From the NCBI GenBank assembly GCA_964542535.1, contig CAZIUE010000003.1, positions 186,001 to 250,000 on the forward strand: 64,000 nucleotides of DNA. Reading direction: 5' to 3'. Shown one piece after another: positions 21,241 through 29,807 of this stretch; position 1 is the first letter of the stretch; each line of letters starts with the position of its first letter. The notes under the pieces are model-generated. The model did not search any database. It was not told where the DNA came from and was given only the letters and a program-made list of their open reading frames with translations. This DNA comes from Pseudopelobacter sp964542535. Its GTDB lineage: Bacteria > Desulfobacterota > Desulfuromonadia > Geobacterales > Pseudopelobacteraceae. The translations under genes and the position numbers were made by a program.

Positions 21241-21693
21241 ATGAGCACCAAGAAGTTATCGGCTGGAGACATCATCGACGCCCGCTGCACCCGCTGCCGC
21301 GACATACTCAACCACCGCATCGTCGCCATGGTCGGGGACAAGGTGGTGCGGGTGGAGTGCAACACCTGCGGCGGGGTTCACAACTACTACCCGCCACCGG
21401 AACCAAAGACCGTCAGGAACACGGGGAGCGGCGCCGCGGCGAGAAAGACGCCCACGTCCGCCCCGCGCGCCCCGAGGCGGGACCCGCAGCAGTCGGACCG
21501 GGACGAATGGTTGATGCTGCGTTCCAACATGCGCATCGATCGGGCCATTGCCTACAACATGAACGCCGCCTTCCGGGCAGACGACCTGGTGGACCACCCG
21601 GTGTTCGGACTGGGAGTAGTCAGACAGCTGGTGCCACCCAACAAGATGCAGGTGCTCTTCGAGGATGGCGTCAAGCTTCTGCGCTGCAAGTGA
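21241..21693 (+). CDS. Zinc-ribbon protein with C-terminal CarD/Tudor-like module
   Basis: A 150-residue protein. The N-terminus carries a CxxC...CxxC pair (ARCTRCRDILNH and VECNTCGGVHNYY), a likely zinc ribbon. A basic, Pro/Ala-rich linker (about 60-95) follows. The C-terminal 40 residues (DDLVDHPVFGLGVVRQLVPPN, then MQVLFEDGVKLL) resemble the Tudor-like RNA-polymerase-interacting modules at the end of UvrD/PcrA and in CarD. This suggests an RNA polymerase or nucleic-acid binding accessory, but that is inference. Start at ATG 21241 has only a weak AGGA site. It is 47 bases upstream of rsgA on the same strand. Confidence 0.75.
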   Translation: MSTKKLSAGDIIDARCTRCRDILNHRIVAMVGDKVVRVECNTCGGVHNYYPPPEPKTVRNTGSGAAARKTPTSAPRAPRRDPQQSDRDEWLMLRSNMRIDRAIAYNMNAAFRADDLVDHPVFGLGVVRQLVPPNKMQVLFEDGVKLLRCK

Positions 21694-21739
21694 TGCCGAA
21701 GCAAGGGGGCATGCCCCCCGGACCCCGCGGGAGGATGAG

Positions 21740-22681
21740 GTGAAGAACGCTCCAGCCGCAACGAACCGCCACGGCGCAACGCCTCTGCCGTTGGCGGGGA
21801 ACGGCCATATCGTCGCCCACCACGGCATCTCAGTGGAGGTGCTGTTCGATGGGGGAGAGCGCCGCACGGTGCGCGTCAAACGCAACTCGGGCCACGTGGT
21901 GGGAGACCAGGTGACGGTTCGGGGTGAGACGCTGACCCGACTCCCCCGCACGACGGAGCTGCGTCGCCGCGACGCCCGCGGGGGTATCCATCTGGTGGCG
22001 GCCAACCTGGACGTACTCGGTATCGTGGTGTCGCCCCACTCTCCCGGCGGTTTCATTGACCGGGCCGTTGTCGCCTCCCGCGCCGCGCGGCTGACCCCCT
22101 TTCTGGTCATCAACAAGTGCGACCTGGCCGAGGGAGCGGAACTGGCGACCCGCCTGGAGAAACTCTATGGCGCCGGCCTGCCCCTCTTCCCCCTCAGCGC
22201 GGCCACCGGCGAAGGGCTTGCCCCCCTGCGCCGCCACCTCTCGTCCGGACGGAGAGGAGTCTTCATCGGCAGCACCGGCGTGGGCAAGAGCTCCCTCATG
22301 AACGCCCTCTGCCCGCATATCAACCTGGCGGTGGGAAGCGTGGGAGAATATCGGGGCATGGGGCGGCACACCACCACCGTCGCCACCCTGCACAGCCTGG
22401 ACGATGGCGGCGAGCTGGTGGATACCCCCGGTTTCCGCGACTTCGGCCTGGTGGATATCTCGCCCCGGCAGCTGGCGGTCCATTTTCCCGGCTTCGAGGA
22501 ATGCGGGGAGCAACCGTGCCGCTTCAACGACTGCCGGCACCGAACCGAACCGGGCTGCGGCGTACTCCGGTCACTGCAGGAAGGGCGCATCAGTCAGGAG
22601 CGCTACGCCACGTTTCTGGAACTCCTGATCGAAGTGGAGACCGAGGAGGAAAAGATGCGCACCAGGGGGTGGCGCTCGTGA
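21740..22681 (+). CDS. rsgA: Ribosome small subunit-dependent GTPase RsgA
   Basis: A 313-residue circularly permuted GTPase that checks late 30S subunit maturation. Start at GTG 21740 behind GGGAGGATGAG. Order: N-terminal OB-fold (about 20-85), then G4 NKCDLAEG, G5 region PLSAATGEGL, G1 FIGSTGVGKSSLMNAL, G2 around GMGRHTTT and G3 DTPGFRDFG, in the permuted G4-G1-G3 order of the family. The C-terminal zinc site is C..EQPCRFNDCRHRTEPGC. The stop overlaps the start of the next gene by GTGA, so both are co-translated. Confidence 0.96.
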   Translation: MKNAPAATNRHGATPLPLAGNGHIVAHHGISVEVLFDGGERRTVRVKRNSGHVVGDQVTVRGETLTRLPRTTELRRRDARGGIHLVAANLDVLGIVVSPHSPGGFIDRAVVASRAARLTPFLVINKCDLAEGAELATRLEKLYGAGLPLFPLSAATGEGLAPLRRHLSSGRRGVFIGSTGVGKSSLMNALCPHINLAVGSVGEYRGMGRHTTTVATLHSLDDGGELVDTPGFRDFGLVDISPRQLAVHFPGFEECGEQPCRFNDCRHRTEPGCGVLRSLQEGRISQERYATFLELLIEVETEEEKMRTRGWRS

Positions 22682-23193
22682 CCCTGCACGGTAACGACAG
22701 CGCGGCGCGGCACCGCAAGGAACGCCTGTTGGCCCTGATCAGGGAACGACTCTCCCGGGATCTGGACCTGCTGCTCCAGGCGGCCAAAAGCGCCCATGAG
22801 GCCTCGACCCACGAGGAAAATATCCCCGAGAACAAATACGATACCCTGGGGCTGGAGGCCTCCTACCTGGCCCAGGGGCAAGCCAACCGGGGACAGGTGA
22901 TCAGGCAGGCCCTGCACGACTACCGTCTGCTCACCCCGCACGTTTTTGGCGACGACAGCCCCATCCGGCTGACCGCCCTGGTCACCCTGATGGGAGAGGA
23001 CGGCTCCACCAGAAGCGTCTTCATCGGCCCCGCGGAAGGGGGCCTCAGGATCATGGACCAGGGGGACGAGATCATGGTCATCACCCCCGCCTCCCCCCTG
23101 GGACGGAGTCTCATCGGCCGGCGCCTCGGCGACTGCGTCGAAACCGGGAGCGGGGCTTCCGTCAGGGAATACGAGATCGTCCGGATCGACTGA
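22678..23193 (+). CDS. GreA/GreB C-terminal-domain family protein
   Basis: A 171-residue protein starting at GTG 22678 inside the rsgA stop (GTGA overlap). Residues 1-70 form a charged helical hairpin (HRKERLLALIRERLSRDLDLL ... ENKYDTLGLEASYLAQGQ), and the C-terminal half (SVFIGPAEGGLRI, ITPASPLGRSLIGRRLGD) matches the FKBP-like Gre C-terminal domain, including the typical SPLGRALLGK-type segment. Gre-like proteins of this size act in the RNA polymerase secondary channel, but the acidic finger tip is not obvious, so it may be an anti-Gre or unrelated channel binder. Tight coupling to rsgA is notable. Confidence 0.78.
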   Translation: MTLHGNDSAARHRKERLLALIRERLSRDLDLLLQAAKSAHEASTHEENIPENKYDTLGLEASYLAQGQANRGQVIRQALHDYRLLTPHVFGDDSPIRLTALVTLMGEDGSTRSVFIGPAEGGLRIMDQGDEIMVITPASPLGRSLIGRRLGDCVETGSGASVREYEIVRID

Positions 23194-23252
23194 GGCACCA
23201 GCGGTCGGACCGTACCGCGTTTGCGGGCGTTGAACAATGAGCAGGAGGTTGT

Positions 23253-23939
23253 ATGGCGCAGCCATGGAGAGTCATCGAAAGCGTTGCCACGGACGAGGGA
23301 AACCTGGAGCTGCGTCAACGGGGGGCGAAGGATTTCCTGATCATGATCGGTTCCCAGGTGCTGATGAACAGCCTGTCCAACCGTTCCGAGCTGGAACTGG
23401 GGCGAATGGCCTGCGCAGAGCTGGCAAACCACCCCCACCCACGGGTGCTGGTGGGAGGGCTGGGCATGGGCTTCACCCTCAGGGCGGTGCTGGACTCCCT
23501 CCCCCCCAGCGCCAGCGTCGTGGTGGCCGAGCTCAATCCGGTTGTCCGCGACTGGTGCCTGGGGCCCCTGGCAGGATTGACCGACTCCGCGGTCACGGAT
23601 CCGCGGGTCAGCGTGCGGATCACCGACGTGGCCGATCTGATCCGCGCCAGTTCCGGCGACAACAAACGCTTCGACGCCATCGTGCTGGACCTGTACCGGG
23701 GACCCCACGCCAAGACCGATCCGGTCAGGGACCCGCTGTACGGCAGCCGCGCCATCGCCAACGCCAGGGCTGCCCTCACTCCCGGAGGCACACTGGCCGT
23801 ATGGGGCGAGACCTTTGATGAGGGCTTCTCCCAGCGCCTGACAAAGGGCGGGTTCACGGTCAGCAGCCGCCGCCCCGGCCGGGGAGGATTGCGCCACGCG
23901 GTGTTTCTGGCACGGCTGAACGGGCACACCTCCACCTGA
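23253..23939 (+). CDS. Spermidine synthase-like SAM-fold protein
   Basis: A 228-residue protein with a Rossmann methyltransferase/spermidine synthase fold, start at ATG 23253 behind AGGAGG. The nucleotide-binding strand is RVLVGGLGMGFTLRAVLD and the acidic strand VVVAELNPVVRDW; FDAIVLDLYRGP corresponds to the motif after the ligand pocket. It lacks the N-terminal beta barrel of full spermidine synthases and the DxGxG..E polyamine pocket is altered, so aminopropyl transfer is doubtful. It follows the rsgA pair at 59 bases. Family assignment is fairly safe, function is not. Confidence 0.8.
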   Translation: MAQPWRVIESVATDEGNLELRQRGAKDFLIMIGSQVLMNSLSNRSELELGRMACAELANHPHPRVLVGGLGMGFTLRAVLDSLPPSASVVVAELNPVVRDWCLGPLAGLTDSAVTDPRVSVRITDVADLIRASSGDNKRFDAIVLDLYRGPHAKTDPVRDPLYGSRAIANARAALTPGGTLAVWGETFDEGFSQRLTKGGFTVSSRRPGRGGLRHAVFLARLNGHTST

Positions 23940-24318
23940 ACCGACCGAAGCACCGCCCGCCCCCGACATCAACCACCAGACACAAAACATCACCACACCA
24001 CCTCACTACATAACAAATGGTAGTCTCGTTTCTTTTGTTCCTCCCTGCCCCCCGTACAGTCCGGGCGCATTTTAATGTTGCACCAATCAGATGTTCGTGC
24101 TACAGACAATTTTGCCGTAATACGGATTGCCGCATTCGTGTAATAAAATCCGTCTTTCATGCCAGGGTTCCTCTCAGCTTTCGGAACCCGTTTTTTACAA
24201 CACCAAGTAGCACTTATTTTTGTTTCGTGCCGCCACGCAGGGGGATATGCATGTTCCACGTCCCATTAATCCAACGCGGTAGTAGCGGATTACGTGTGAT
24301 GCATGGAGAGGAGCGCAC
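23940..24318 (+). promoter_or_regulatory. Leader of the tetrapyrrole uptake/chelatase operon with hairpins and a terminator
   Basis: No gene is supportable here. A weak promoter can be read at 24078-24106 (TTGCAC, 17 bases, TACAGA). Downstream come a 7-bp stem (ACGGATT 24122-24128 with AATCCGT 24147-24153) and a terminator (GGGTTCC 24165-24171, GGAACCC 24183-24189, then GTTTTTT), about 120 bases before the receptor start. The order promoter, stem, terminator, gene suits an attenuator or metabolite-sensing leader, but the terminator could instead end the upstream unit. I saw no B12-box of the cobalamin riboswitch. Confidence 0.4.
24165..24196 (+). terminator. Intrinsic terminator in the leader upstream of the TonB receptor
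   Basis: Seven-bp stem GGGTTCC/GGAACCC with an 11-base loop followed by GTTTTTTAC. It lies between the spermidine-synthase-like gene and the TonB-dependent receptor. Confidence 0.7.
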
Positions 24319-26538
24319 ATGAAACGACGTACCGCCTTGATACTGGCGTTGATGGCAATGGCGCCTCCCCTGGCGGCCCGGGGAGAAGAGGTCGACAAAA
24401 GTGTGGACGCGAATCTGGACGAGGTGGTGGTCACCGCCACCCGTACGGAGAAGTCCATCGCCGACGCCCCCGGATCGGTGAGTGTGGTAACCGCGGGAGA
24501 GATGAAGAAGCGCAACATCCAGTCCCTGGACGAGGCGCTGAACATGCTCCCGGGCGTATTCGACAGCCGACGCAAGGGGATGATGGGGACTACCTCCACC
24601 GTTAGCATCCGTGGTCTCTCCGGCTCCGGACGGACTCTGCTCATGCTGGACGGCATGCCGCTGAACGACGCCTACTCAGCCAGTCAGAACTGGGGCGGCA
24701 TGAATTCCCGGAACTTCTCCCGCATCGAGCTGGTGCGGGGACCGTCGTCCAGCCTCTACGGCGGCAACGCCATGGGCGGGGTAATCAACTTCATGAGTAG
24801 TATGCCGCAGAAGCGGGAGTTCACCCTCTCCATCGGCTACGGCGGCGGGCTGGGGAGCGATACCGGCATGGACCGTTTCTGGAGCAGCTACGCTTCCTAC
24901 GGCGACAGGATCGGCAAACTGCGCCTGTACGCCGCCCTGGGGTACCGGAACACCGACGGTTATCCCAGCGGCCTGGTCACCACCAGCAGCAATCCCGCGT
25001 CCTCCGGGATCAGCGGCGCGCGCCTCACAACTGACACGAAGGGGAACAGGAAATACATCACCGGTGACTGCGGGGACAACGGCTGGTGGGACTACTCGGC
25101 AGCCATCAGGGCCCAGTACGACTTCTCCGACACAGCCAACGTCAGGTTTTCCTGGCTGCGAACCGCCAACAAATACTCCTACGACCCGCCCAATACCTAC
25201 CTGACAGATGCCACCGGGGCAGCGGTATACAAACCGGGTGAGAGCAGCTACCTGAACGGAAACGGTTCCAACGTCCAGGACCTGTACACCATCCACGCCG
25301 AGGCGCTGATGGGACCGGTGAAGACCAAGTTCCTCTTCGGCATCAACGACCAGCACGCCAACTGGTACACCACCCCTGCCTCGGCAACCCTGGCCGGCGG
25401 AGCGGGTACGAAGAGCAGCTCCCCCAGCAGGACCTACTATACCGACCTTCAGCTCTCCCTACCGATCATGGAGAAGCACCTTCTGACCGGCGGCTTCACC
25501 TTCCGCTACGACAGCGCCGACAGCAAAAACCACCCCTTGAGCGACTACGAGGACGAGGACTCCGTATCCGGCGCCAGTACCCAGTGGGGGGGCGGCACGA
25601 CCCAGACCTACTCCCCCTATCTACAGGCGGAGATCGCCCTGATGGACAACCTGACCCTCTACGCCGGGGTGCGGGACGACTACTGGGTCTCCAACAACGG
25701 CTACGCCGGCTTCACCGGCACCGGAGCAAGCGACCAGGAGTATCCTGAAAAATCCAAGAACTCGGTCAACCCCAAGGGGGCGCTGGTCTGGAAACCGCTG
25801 GAGGGGACGACAGTGAGGATCTCCGGCGGCAAGGCCTTCCGGGCGCCACCACTCAACCAGCTCTACAAGACCTGGATCTCCTCCAGCACCTCGACCATCT
25901 ATACATCCAACCCGAACCTGAAACCGGAAACCGTTCTGGCCTGGGATATCGGCCTGGAGCAGAAACTGTGGAAGGGAGCCACCTTCAAGGCCACCTATTT
26001 CGAGAACTACCTGAACAACATGATCTACCTGGTCAGCCAGTCCGGGACGACCACCATCGGCGGCAAGAGCTACAGCAACAAGCTGTACACCAATGTGGGG
26101 GGGGGCGAGACCAGGGGGGTGGAACTGCAGGCGGAACAGACCTTCGGCAAGATCCTCAGGCTGTTCGCCGGATACACCTTCACCGACTCCGAGATCACCA
26201 ACTACGATCCCAACCCGGCCCTGGTGGGCAAGAAGATGCAGCAGGCGCCGCGACACATGATCAACGCCGGGTTTGACGCATCCTACGGCCCGGCATCCCT
26301 GTACCTCTGCGGAAGGTACGTCTCCAAACAGTACGGCCAGGACGACAACAGCGACAAGGTCAGCGGGGTCTACGGCTCCTACGACCCCTTCTTCGTCATG
26401 GACCTGAAGGCCGGATACCGTCTCGCGGAGTGGGCCACCCTCTCCCTCAGCGTAAACAACCTGCTGGACCGCACCTACTACAGCTACTACCTCTCTCCGG
26501 GACGATCCTGGTTCGCCAACCTGGACCTGAAGTTCTGA
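24319..26538 (+). CDS. TonB-dependent outer membrane receptor (BtuB/heme-receptor type)
   Basis: A 739-residue TonB-dependent receptor. Start at ATG 24319 behind GAGAGGAG. A signal peptide (about residues 1-24), a TonB box (LDEVVVTATR), the plug domain with SIRGLSGSGRTLLMLDGMPLND and VRGPSSSLYGGNAMGGVINF, a 22-strand barrel and a terminal Phe (LDLKF) are all present. It moves a large ligand across the outer membrane using TonB energy. Followed by a binding protein one base later, an ABC permease and ATPase and a CobN-like chelatase, the likely ligand is a metal tetrapyrrole (haem or corrinoid). TonB/ExbBD are not in the window. The ligand cannot be decided from sequence. Confidence 0.93.
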   Translation: MKRRTALILALMAMAPPLAARGEEVDKSVDANLDEVVVTATRTEKSIADAPGSVSVVTAGEMKKRNIQSLDEALNMLPGVFDSRRKGMMGTTSTVSIRGLSGSGRTLLMLDGMPLNDAYSASQNWGGMNSRNFSRIELVRGPSSSLYGGNAMGGVINFMSSMPQKREFTLSIGYGGGLGSDTGMDRFWSSYASYGDRIGKLRLYAALGYRNTDGYPSGLVTTSSNPASSGISGARLTTDTKGNRKYITGDCGDNGWWDYSAAIRAQYDFSDTANVRFSWLRTANKYSYDPPNTYLTDATGAAVYKPGESSYLNGNGSNVQDLYTIHAEALMGPVKTKFLFGINDQHANWYTTPASATLAGGAGTKSSSPSRTYYTDLQLSLPIMEKHLLTGGFTFRYDSADSKNHPLSDYEDEDSVSGASTQWGGGTTQTYSPYLQAEIALMDNLTLYAGVRDDYWVSNNGYAGFTGTGASDQEYPEKSKNSVNPKGALVWKPLEGTTVRISGGKAFRAPPLNQLYKTWISSSTSTIYTSNPNLKPETVLAWDIGLEQKLWKGATFKATYFENYLNNMIYLVSQSGTTTIGGKSYSNKLYTNVGGGETRGVELQAEQTFGKILRLFAGYTFTDSEITNYDPNPALVGKKMQQAPRHMINAGFDASYGPASLYLCGRYVSKQYGQDDNSDKVSGVYGSYDPFFVMDLKAGYRLAEWATLSLSVNNLLDRTYYSYYLSPGRSWFANLDLKF

Positions 26539-26539
26539 G

Positions 26540-27520
26540 ATGCGCGTCCTCAAACTTGTACTGACACTCCTGCTCCTGTGCGGGCCTCTGTCCGAGGCCC
26601 ACGCAGGGATCCTCACCATCCGGGACAAGATGGGACGCAGCGTCAGCGTCACCACGCCGGTCAGACGGGCGGTGCTGTTCGAGACCTACGAGCTGTTGCC
26701 GGTCACCGGCTCCTGGGACCGGGTGGCGGGACTGAGTCGCTACGCATTCCATAACGACCTGTTGCGGGCCGCCAATCCCGCAGCGCTCCGCTCCATTCCC
26801 GACGCCGGTGCCGCCATGGACACCAACGCCGAGGCGCTGATGCGGCTGAAACCGGACCTGGTGCTGACCTGGAGCGTTAATCCCGAGACGGTCAAATTCC
26901 TGGAGCGCAGGGGACTGAAGGTTATCGCGGTCTACCCCGAGAGTATCGCCGAGCTGTACGGTGTGATGCGCATGGAGGGGAAACTCTTCGGCCGGGAGAA
27001 GCGGGTGGAATCTGCCATCGCACGGATGGAGGAGATCTTCTCCCTGATCCGCGGGCGGGTGGCCCCGATTCCCCCCTCCCAACGAAAGAAGGCGATCTTC
27101 CTGACCGGAAAACAGACCAGGGTCAACGGACGGATCGGCGTCACCCATGACCTGTTCAGCCTGATGGGGCTGATAAACGTAGGGGCCGAGATCAACGAAC
27201 GTTCCCGGGAGCTCTCCCAGGAGCGGATCGTCTCCTGGAACCCGGACCTGATCTTCATCTGGGGCAACGCCCGCTACACGGCCACCGACCTGAAAAACAA
27301 TCCCCAGTGGCGCCACATCAGGGCCATCAAAAATGGAGCGGTGTTCAAGGAGCCCAGCTGGGGAACCTGGTCCCCCCGCCTGGCCCCCATCGCCCTCTGG
27401 ATGGCGTCCAAGGCCTACCCGGAGCGTTTCCGGGACATCAACATCGACGTCCGCATCGACCGCTTCTATCGTGACGTGTACGGTATCCCCTACGCCCGCG
27501 TCAGACGGATCCAAGGGTGA
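26540..27520 (+). CDS. ABC transporter substrate-binding protein (BtuF/HmuT-type)
   Basis: A 326-residue periplasmic binding protein of the helical-backbone metal-chelate family (cluster of BtuF, FhuD, HmuT). Start one base after the receptor stop. N-terminal signal peptide (MRVLKLVLTLLLLCGPLSEAHA). Typical segments are TIRDKMGRSVSVTTPVRRAV, LKPDLVLTWS and NPDLIFIWGNA. No lipobox is seen, so it is probably free in the periplasm. It hands the ligand to the FecCD permease encoded two genes downstream. Confidence 0.88.
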   Translation: MRVLKLVLTLLLLCGPLSEAHAGILTIRDKMGRSVSVTTPVRRAVLFETYELLPVTGSWDRVAGLSRYAFHNDLLRAANPAALRSIPDAGAAMDTNAEALMRLKPDLVLTWSVNPETVKFLERRGLKVIAVYPESIAELYGVMRMEGKLFGREKRVESAIARMEEIFSLIRGRVAPIPPSQRKKAIFLTGKQTRVNGRIGVTHDLFSLMGLINVGAEINERSRELSQERIVSWNPDLIFIWGNARYTATDLKNNPQWRHIRAIKNGAVFKEPSWGTWSPRLAPIALWMASKAYPERFRDINIDVRIDRFYRDVYGIPYARVRRIQG

Positions 27521-27546
27521 CGCATCAGAAGGAAAGGATGAGAACA

Positions 27547-27846
27547 ATGGCACGTACCAGAGATTTCGACGAATTTCTCAACGAATGGCTCAAGGAACCG
27601 GAACACGCGGCCACCTTCCTCAACGCCGTCCTGGAAGGGGAACGGCGCGACTATTTCCTCCCTGCCCTGCGCAGCGTGGCCAAGGCCTGGGGGGGGCTGT
27701 CGCTCCTTGCCGACCTGTCGGATATCAGCAGAACCACCGTCTACAGGTCACTCACCCGCACCGGAAATCCCGATTTCAGAAACATCGCCACCATGCTGGA
27801 AAGCATGGGACTCAGACTGACGGTGGAACCCGTTGCCGCGTCGTAA
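27547..27846 (+). CDS. HI1420/HigA-type helix-turn-helix 'addiction module antidote' protein
   Basis: A 99-residue protein starting at ATG 27547 behind AAGGA; in-frame GTG 27517, which overlaps the binding-protein stop, or ATG 27538 are alternatives. The N-terminus (FDEFLNEWLKEPEHAATFLNAVLE) and the Xre-like HTH core (LSLLADLSDISRTTVYRSLTRTGNPDF, in parts) match the antidote family whose partner is usually a RelE/HigB-like toxin encoded just upstream. No toxin gene is present; the neighbours are transporter genes. It may be an orphan regulator recruited to control this operon. Its place between binding protein and permease is unusual. Confidence 0.8.
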   Translation: MARTRDFDEFLNEWLKEPEHAATFLNAVLEGERRDYFLPALRSVAKAWGGLSLLADLSDISRTTVYRSLTRTGNPDFRNIATMLESMGLRLTVEPVAAS

Positions 27847-27882
27847 ACAATACATAACGGCAGGAAACCGGGAGATCGGTAC

Positions 27883-28974
27883 GTGGAAGAGATGATAGCG
27901 GAGAGAATCACGGACGCCCCTCCCATGCCGCGTGCAGCCGAGCGGAAGGAGGCCGTCACGACACGAATCGGACGGAGCCGGAGAGCCGGGGGAACGCTGA
28001 GGCTCCTGATCCTGCTCTCCCCCCTGCTGGCGGCGTGCGCCTCCCTGTTTCTGGGCGCCTACGGAATCACCCCCCTGGAGGTGATCCGCATTCTGGCGGA
28101 CGCCTTCGGCGGCGTGGATTCCCCCGAGGCCGCCATCGTCCTGGACATCCGGTTGCCGCGCATCGTCCTGGCCGGTCTGGTGGGTATGTCCCTGGCAACC
28201 TCGGGTGCAACCCTGCAGGCGGTGCTGCGCAACCCCCTGGTTGACCCGTTCATCCTGGGGATCTCCGCCGGAGCCGCCTTCGGCTGCGCCCTGGCCGTGG
28301 GTTTCCTGCCGGGAGTGTCGCTGCAGCTCATGTCCTTTGTGTTCGGCGGACTGGCGGTGATCATGGCCTGCGCCATGGCCCGTTCCGGCGGCGAGATTTC
28401 GCGCCTCTCCCTGGTGCTCTCGGGGGTGATCGTTTCGGCCCTGTTCACGGCGCTCCTCTCCATCATCAAGTTCCTGGTGGACCCCATGAAGCTGCAGAGC
28501 ATCGTCTACTGGCTCATGGGGAGCTTTTCCCTGGCCGAATGGTCCCAGGTGAAAAGCTCCGGCATCGGCATCCTGCTGGGGTGCCTGCCGGTGCTGCTCC
28601 TGCGCTGGCGGTTGAACGTTATCAGCATGGGGGACGAGGAGGCGCGCTCCCTGGGGATCAATGTCAGCCGCAAGCGGATCATCTTCATCGCGGCATCCAC
28701 CCTGGCGGTCACCAGCGCCGTGGCAGTGAGCGGTATCATCGGCTGGATCGGCCTGATGATCCCCCACCTGATACGCATGATGGTGGGACCGGACCACCGC
28801 CGTCTGATCCCGCTCTCCATGGCCGGCGGAGCAGCCTTCATGATCGCCGCGGACACGGCGGCGCGCAACCTGGGGAATGCCGACGTCCCGGTGGGGATTA
28901 TCACCGCCCTGGCCGGGGCGCCGTTCTTCATCTACCTCATGCGCCGGGGTGGCAGCGAGAGTTGGGGGAAATGA
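27883..28974 (+). CDS. FecCD/BtuC-type ABC transporter permease
   Basis: A 363-residue inner-membrane permease with about ten hydrophobic helices. Family motifs: LDIRLPRIVLAGLVGMSLA, GATLQAVLRNPLVDPFILG and the cytoplasmic coupling stretch GDEEARSLGINV. Near the C-terminus is the conserved SGIIGWIGLMIPHLIRMMVG loop that meets the ATPase. The first 40 residues are a charged cytoplasmic tail. GTG 27883 is used; ATG 27892 is a close alternative. It should form the homodimeric channel for the ligand bound by the upstream periplasmic protein. Confidence 0.95.
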   Translation: MEEMIAERITDAPPMPRAAERKEAVTTRIGRSRRAGGTLRLLILLSPLLAACASLFLGAYGITPLEVIRILADAFGGVDSPEAAIVLDIRLPRIVLAGLVGMSLATSGATLQAVLRNPLVDPFILGISAGAAFGCALAVGFLPGVSLQLMSFVFGGLAVIMACAMARSGGEISRLSLVLSGVIVSALFTALLSIIKFLVDPMKLQSIVYWLMGSFSLAEWSQVKSSGIGILLGCLPVLLLRWRLNVISMGDEEARSLGINVSRKRIIFIAASTLAVTSAVAVSGIIGWIGLMIPHLIRMMVGPDHRRLIPLSMAGGAAFMIAADTAARNLGNADVPVGIITALAGAPFFIYLMRRGGSESWGK

Positions 28975-28975
28975 C

Positions 28976-29749
28976 ATGATCCATGCCGAGCATCTGACAT
29001 TCCAGCACCCCCACACGGAGCGGCCGGTGGTTCGTGACGTCTCCTTCCGGGTTGCCGAGGGGAGCCTGGCGGTGCTCCTGGGTCCCAACGGTTCGGGCAA
29101 GACCACGCTGTTCAAATGCATCGCCGGCCTGTGGAACCCGGCTGCGGGCCGGGTCCTGTTCGACGGCCGCGACATTATGACGATGCGCCACCGGGAGCGG
29201 GCCGAAATGCTGGCCGTGGTGCCCCAGGATCACGCCCCCCCCTTTCCCTACTCGGTTTTTGAAGCGGTGCTCATGGGGCGGGCACCCCATGTGGGGATGT
29301 ACTCCTCCCCATCGGCGAAGGACGAAGAGGCGGCGTTTACCGCCATGGCGGCGGTGGGGGTCGAACATCTCGCGGACCGCTGCTATACCCGCATCAGCGG
29401 CGGCGAGCGCCAGCTGGTCCTGATCGCCCGGGCTCTGGCCCAGGATGCCCCGTTGCTCCTTCTGGATGAGCCGACCTCCCATCTGGACTTCCGCAACCAG
29501 CACCTGGTGCTGGAGACCGTGCAACGGGTGGCACGGGACAAAGGGTTGACCGTGCTCATGACCCTCCACGACCCGAACCTGACCGCCTGCTTCGCCCATC
29601 AGGTGATCATGCTCCAGGGGGGAGAAATCATCGCCGACGGCGAACCGGACCGAGTCCTGACCGAGGCGAACCTGGGGCGGCTCTACAGCTTCGACGTCCG
29701 CATCCTGAACAGCGACGGCAGACGGCTGATCTATCCGGGAAGCCCATGA
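28976..29749 (+). CDS. ABC transporter ATP-binding protein (FecE/BtuD/HmuV-type)
   Basis: A 257-residue ABC ATPase, start at ATG 28976 two bases after the permease stop (behind GGGGGAA). Walker A LLGPNGSGKTTLFKC, Q-loop VVPQDHAPP, signature ISGGERQLV, Walker B LLLLDEPTSHLD and H-loop TLHDPNLTA are all intact. It energises import of the metal chelate through the FecCD permease. Confidence 0.96.
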   Translation: MIHAEHLTFQHPHTERPVVRDVSFRVAEGSLAVLLGPNGSGKTTLFKCIAGLWNPAAGRVLFDGRDIMTMRHRERAEMLAVVPQDHAPPFPYSVFEAVLMGRAPHVGMYSSPSAKDEEAAFTAMAAVGVEHLADRCYTRISGGERQLVLIARALAQDAPLLLLDEPTSHLDFRNQHLVLETVQRVARDKGLTVLMTLHDPNLTACFAHQVIMLQGGEIIADGEPDRVLTEANLGRLYSFDVRILNSDGRRLIYPGSP

Positions 29750-29807
29750 TCAGAGGCGACCACAGGGGGACACCCCTACCTGACAACATACCGACGGAGG
29801 CCCAGCC

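Noticed and set aside
23990..24259. An 89-codon minus-strand frame upstream of the receptor
   Set aside because: Crosses the hairpins and terminator, lacks a ribosome site and looks like no protein.
23940..24318. Cobalamin riboswitch before the TonB receptor
   Set aside because: I could not find the conserved B12-box sequence on the sense strand; only simple hairpins and a terminator are visible.
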